A stretch of 64,000 nucleotides of DNA from Candidatus Gastranaerophilales bacterium. GTDB lineage: Bacteria > Cyanobacteriota > Vampirovibrionia > Gastranaerophilales > Gastranaerophilaceae. Positions 60,957 to 64,000 of this stretch are shown one piece after another (within the stretch, counting starts at the first letter, position 1; every line of letters starts with the position of its first letter). The notes under the pieces are model-generated. The model ran no database searches. It saw nothing but the letters and a program-made list of their open reading frames with translations, and was not told the DNA's origin. The stretch spans positions 1-64,000 of the forward strand of contig CALURJ010000003.1 in NCBI GenBank assembly GCA_944323145.1. Reading direction: 5' to 3'. Made by a program: the position numbers and the translations under genes.

Positions 60957-60974
60957 TTGTGAAATAAATCACGA
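60957..60974 (+). promoter_or_regulatory. Rex-like operator at the adhE start site
   Basis: TTGTGAAATAAATCACGA matches the Rex consensus TTGTGA-N6-TCACAA with one mismatch. It begins 5 bp after the -10, where bound Rex would block initiation. Rex releases DNA when NADH is high. Confidence 0.55.
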
Positions 60975-61024
60975 ATAAAAATTATATTTTATAAAATGTG
61001 CTGAGCACAAGGAGATACAAAACT

Positions 61025-63703
61025 ATGACTACAAAAAGCAAAAAAACGGTTGAAAACCTTGAAAAAGCTTTAAAAAGCGATTCAAGTAAAGTAGAAACCG
61101 CTGAACAATTAGAATTGTTAATTGAAAGAGTTAAGAAGGCTCAAAAGATTTATTCAAATTATTCTCAAGAGCAGGTCGATGCAATCTTTAAGGCTGCAGC
61201 TACTGCCGCTGATAAAGCTCGTATACCTCTTGCAAGAATGGCTGTTGAAGAAACAGGTATGGGTGTATTAGAAGATAAAATTATTAAAAACCACTTCGCA
61301 TCAGAATACATCTATAACAAACACAAAAATGCTAAAACTTGCGGTATTATCAAAGAAGACAAAACTAATGGTATTAAAATTGTTGCCGAACCTTTAGGAG
61401 TTATTGCAGGTATTGTTCCTACAACAAACCCGACTTCTACTGCAATATTTAAATCTTTGATTGCATTAAAAACAAGAAACGCAATAATCTTTTCACCTCA
61501 CCCGAGAGCAACAAAATGCACGATTGAAGCTGCAAAAGTAGTTTTGGAAGCTGCAGTTAAAGCTGGTGCTCCGGAAGATATTATCGGCTGGATTGATGTT
61601 CCGTCTATTGAATTGTCTAACCAGTTGATGAAACATGAATCTATTTCATGTATTTTAGCAACAGGCGGCCCGGGAATGGTTAAAGCAGCTTATTCTTCAG
61701 GCAACCCTGCATTGGGTGTAGGCCCCGGTAATGCTTCTGCAGTTATCGATGAAACAGCCGATATTAAAATGGCTGTATCTTCAATACTTATGTCAAAAAC
61801 ATTTGATAACGGTATGATTTGTGCTTCTGAACAATCTGTAATCGTTGTTGACAAAGTTTATGAAGAAGTTAAAAAAGAATTCATTTACAGAGGTGCTTAT
61901 CTTTTAACTCCTGCAGATGAAAAGAAAATGATTGCACTGCCGTTTATTGATCCAAAACGCGGAACTGCTCATCCGGCAATCGTAGGTCAGCCTGCTCACA
62001 AAATAGCAGAACTTGCAGGTTTCAGTGTTCCAGAAACTTCAAAAATTCTTTTAGCAGAAAGACCTTCCGTAGATTGGGAAGATCCATTCTCAAGAGAAAA
62101 ATTGTCCCCGATTTTGACAATGTATAAAGCAAAAGACTTTGAAGATGCTACAGAAATGGCTTACGAACTTGTATCTAAAGGTGGTGCAGGTCACTCTGCA
62201 GACCTTTACACAGATACCCGACATCAGGAAAGAATTGACAAATTCTCAGAAAAAATGCCTGCTTGCCGTGTATTGATTAACTCTCCATCTGCTCAAGGCG
62301 GTATTGGTGATTTATACAACTTTAAGCTTGAACCGTCATTATCTCTTGGCTGCGGTTCATGGGGTAAAAACGCAATATCAGGTAATATCGGCGTTGAAAA
62401 CTTATTAAACTACAAAACAGTTGCAGAAAGGAGAGAAAACATGCTCTGGTTTAAAGTTCCGCCAAAAGTTTACTTCAAAAGAGGTGCAGTTGATCTGGCA
62501 CTTCGTGAACTCCAAGGCAAGAAACGTGCCTTTATTGTAACTGACAGATTTTTGTTCAATTCAGGTGCAGTAGATCATATTGTTAACGTATTGGACGAAG
62601 TTGGTATTGATCATCAAATCTTCTTTGATGTTAAACCGGATCCTACATTGTCTACAATTAATCAGGCTATGGAAATTATCAGACCTTACGAACCTGATAT
62701 AATTATATCGCTCGGCGGCGGTTCTCCGATGGATGCTGCTAAGATTATGTGGTTAATGTATGAACAGCCTGATACAGTATTTGAAGATATCTCAATGAGA
62801 TTTATGGATATCAGAAAGAGAATCTGCCGTATCCCTGAATTAGGTAAAAAAGCAACAATGGTTGCAATTCCTACAACTTCAGGTACCGGTTCTGAAGTTA
62901 CACCGTTTGCAATCATCACTGATGATGAAACTCACGTAAAATATGCTATTGCTGATTATGCTTTAACTCCTAACATGGCAATCATTGACCCGAACTTTGT
63001 TGACGGTATGCCAAAAGGATTAACGGCAGCATCAGGTATAGATGCATTAGTTCACTCAATTGAAGCTTATGTATCTTCTATGGCTACAAACTTCACAAAT
63101 TCAAATGCACTGGAAGCTGCAAAACTTGTATTCAGATACCTTGAAAGATCATGGTCTGAAGGTGCAAACGATCCAATTGCAAGAGAAAAAATGCACTATG
63201 CAGCAACAATTGCAGGTATGGCATTTGCAAACGCATTCTTAGGATTGTGCCACTCAATGGCTCACAAACTCGGTGCTATGTTTAACGTACCTCACGGTGT
63301 TGCAAACGCATTGTTAATCAGACAGGTAATCAAATACAATGCTGTAGATTGTCCGAAAAAACAATGTATCTTCCCGCAATACAAATTCCCGAATGCAAAA
63401 GCAAAATATGCTCAAATTGCTGATGAACTTGGTTTAGGCGGAAAGAATGACGATGAAAAAGTTGAATTGTTAATTCAGGCAATCGACAAATTGATGAAAG
63501 CTGTAAATCTTCCGAATTCTATCAAAGACTTTGGCGTAAAAGAAGCAGACTTTAACGCTAAGTTGGATGAAATGGTTGAATTGGCATTTGACGATCAATG
63601 TACAGGTGCTAACCCGGCTTATCCGTTGATGGAAGATATCAAGGCTATTTACAAAGATGCTTACGAAGGTATTGTAAGAGATTACTACCCGACTAAGAAA
63701 TAA
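61025..63703 (+). CDS. adhE: Bifunctional acetaldehyde/alcohol dehydrogenase AdhE
   Basis: AdhE turns acetyl-CoA into acetaldehyde and then ethanol, reoxidising NADH in fermentation. The 892-aa protein has an N-terminal CoA-linked aldehyde dehydrogenase (about 20-450; catalytic Cys in NGMICASEQ near 262, GPGNASAVI before it), a linker, and a C-terminal iron alcohol dehydrogenase (about 465-880) with SLGGGSPMDAAK, the metal His residues in DALVHSIEAYVS and HSMAHKLGAMFNVPHG. AAGGAG lies 10 nt before ATG at 61025. A promoter and a Rex-like site precede it. A terminator follows at 63724. Confidence 0.96.
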   Translation: MTTKSKKTVENLEKALKSDSSKVETAEQLELLIERVKKAQKIYSNYSQEQVDAIFKAAATAADKARIPLARMAVEETGMGVLEDKIIKNHFASEYIYNKHKNAKTCGIIKEDKTNGIKIVAEPLGVIAGIVPTTNPTSTAIFKSLIALKTRNAIIFSPHPRATKCTIEAAKVVLEAAVKAGAPEDIIGWIDVPSIELSNQLMKHESISCILATGGPGMVKAAYSSGNPALGVGPGNASAVIDETADIKMAVSSILMSKTFDNGMICASEQSVIVVDKVYEEVKKEFIYRGAYLLTPADEKKMIALPFIDPKRGTAHPAIVGQPAHKIAELAGFSVPETSKILLAERPSVDWEDPFSREKLSPILTMYKAKDFEDATEMAYELVSKGGAGHSADLYTDTRHQERIDKFSEKMPACRVLINSPSAQGGIGDLYNFKLEPSLSLGCGSWGKNAISGNIGVENLLNYKTVAERRENMLWFKVPPKVYFKRGAVDLALRELQGKKRAFIVTDRFLFNSGAVDHIVNVLDEVGIDHQIFFDVKPDPTLSTINQAMEIIRPYEPDIIISLGGGSPMDAAKIMWLMYEQPDTVFEDISMRFMDIRKRICRIPELGKKATMVAIPTTSGTGSEVTPFAIITDDETHVKYAIADYALTPNMAIIDPNFVDGMPKGLTAASGIDALVHSIEAYVSSMATNFTNSNALEAAKLVFRYLERSWSEGANDPIAREKMHYAATIAGMAFANAFLGLCHSMAHKLGAMFNVPHGVANALLIRQVIKYNAVDCPKKQCIFPQYKFPNAKAKYAQIADELGLGGKNDDEKVELLIQAIDKLMKAVNLPNSIKDFGVKEADFNAKLDEMVELAFDDQCTGANPAYPLMEDIKAIYKDAYEGIVRDYYPTKK

Positions 63704-63723
63704 TTATAATTCAGCTGAAAGTT

Positions 63724-63754
63724 AAAAAGGAGTCGTTTTAAACGGCTCCTTTTT
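63724..63754 (+). terminator. Terminator of adhE
   Basis: AAAAAGGAGTCGTTT and AAACGGCTCCTTTTT pair with one G-U and end in a T run. Confidence 0.8.
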
Positions 63755-63829
63755 GTAAGATATTATATTTTATTTATAATGATTATCTTGACTTTTTAGT
63801 ATGTCTTTTTTATTATAAAGTAACGTTAA

Positions 63830-63900
63830 GGCGACATGGCCAAGTGGTAAGGCAGGAGCCTGCAAAGCTCTTATCCCCCAGTTCGAATCTGGGTGTCGCC
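63830..63900 (+). tRNA. tRNA-Cys (anticodon GCA)
   Basis: The 71-nt sequence has a 7-bp acceptor stem (GGCGACA/TGTCGCC), a D arm with AGTGGTAAGGC, an anticodon loop CTGCAAA (GCA) and a T arm with GTTCGAATC. A T run follows directly, which may be a terminator. Confidence 0.93.
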
Positions 63901-63926
63901 TTTTTTATATTTGTTTTTATCGACTA

Positions 63927-63955
63927 TTGACATAATTTTTATATACTGATATAAT
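63927..63955 (+). promoter_or_regulatory. Consensus promoter for the last gene, leaderless
   Basis: TTGACA (63927-63932) and TATAAT (63950-63955) are 17 bp apart, both perfect consensus. The -10 ends 6 nt before the ATG at 63962. Confidence 0.7.
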
Positions 63956-63961
63956 TTTTGT

Positions 63962-64000
63962 ATGTTTAAGAAAAGTTGGTTATTGGTATTATTTCTTTTG
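63962..64000 (+). CDS. Start of a gene, N-terminal signal-like segment (cut by window end)
   Basis: ATG at 63962 opens MFKKSWLLVLFLL, a basic start followed by a hydrophobic run, as in a signal peptide or membrane anchor. Only 13 codons are visible, so the family is unknown. There is no Shine-Dalgarno and the promoter -10 ends 6 nt before ATG, which implies leaderless translation. Confidence 0.5.
   Translation, partial: MFKKSWLLVLFLL

Noticed and set aside
1-64000. CRISPR array or ribosomal RNA operon
   Set aside because: No set of regularly spaced direct repeats and no rRNA-like conserved sequence was seen; only one tRNA gene was found.

Overview
The window is AT-rich bacterial chromosome. 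The gene content points to a non-photosynthetic relative of Cyanobacteria, most likely Candidatus Gastranaerophilales (Melainabacteria/Vampirovibrionia); this is an inference from gene content, not a database match. It has outer-membrane lipid-transport proteins (MlaA-type and MlaD-type), a KdsC-like phosphatase, FtsZ and SepF with YggS next to SepF, a VKOR-DsbA fusion, fermentative AdhE with a Rex-like operator, and five scattered prepilin genes carrying the FTLAEVLITLG N-terminus.

Layout. 1-76 is the right end of an IS3-family element. 170-2982 holds an MlaA/alpha-beta-hydrolase fusion and a Gln-rich unknown protein. 3193-8255 is an envelope cluster: a VWA protein, an FHA-like multi-membrane protein, three TonB-C-like proteins and two very small membrane proteins. 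8343-13778 holds unknown proteins, an XRE regulator and plsY. 13900-16382 holds punA, rpoZ, mlaD and upp. 16379-23717 holds a nonsense-mutated prepilin, an AbrB-like gene, asparaginase, an MshEN-domain protein, VKOR-DsbA, queH, two TPR-type proteins and the DAHP synthase. 23793-30242 holds prepilin A, mutL, an orphan methyltransferase, an mTERF-like repeat protein and a TPR glycosyltransferase-like protein. 30568-36915 is the division block: yggS, sepF, a decayed prepilin B, nadK, ftsZ and a LysM protein. 37072-46777 holds fba, two unknown proteins, ispH, rpsA, prepilin C, a small gene flanked by a 46-bp duplication, and the sigma-70 gene. 46852-55117 holds rlmB, nadA, a fused pilM-pilN, pilO, a radical SAM protein, comF, prepilin D and a histidine kinase. 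55173-64000 holds a kdsC-like gene, a TPR gene, lysC, a rhodanese, a miniature inverted-repeat element, adhE, tRNA-Cys and the start of one more gene.

The strongest candidate for an undescribed system is the prepilin family. Three loci (23793, 31899, 44084) share one design. A sigma-70-type promoter overlaps the terminator of an upstream housekeeping gene, followed by a strong Shine-Dalgarno and ATG, about ten codons, a G10 tract, and then a long stop-free stretch of repeat modules in the prepilin frame. In all three the ATG is out of frame with the prepilin, and slippage of one or two G would restore or change the frame. This looks like phase variation by slipped-strand mispairing. A fourth locus (53776, minus strand) has a C8 tract and is in frame. 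Two of the loci also carry a 60-bp in-frame duplication of the prepilin cleavage site built around a 14-bp palindrome. The pilM-pilN fusion and pilO show that a type IV pilus inner-membrane platform is encoded in the same region.

Secondary candidates are the VWA/FHA/TonB-like operon with a perfect 14-bp inverted repeat over its promoter, a set of apparently leaderless genes (-10 hexamer ending 5-7 nt before ATG), and a 723-bp insertion-like unit bounded by a duplication of the 3' end of the sigma-factor gene. All calls come from reading the sequence; no database search was run.
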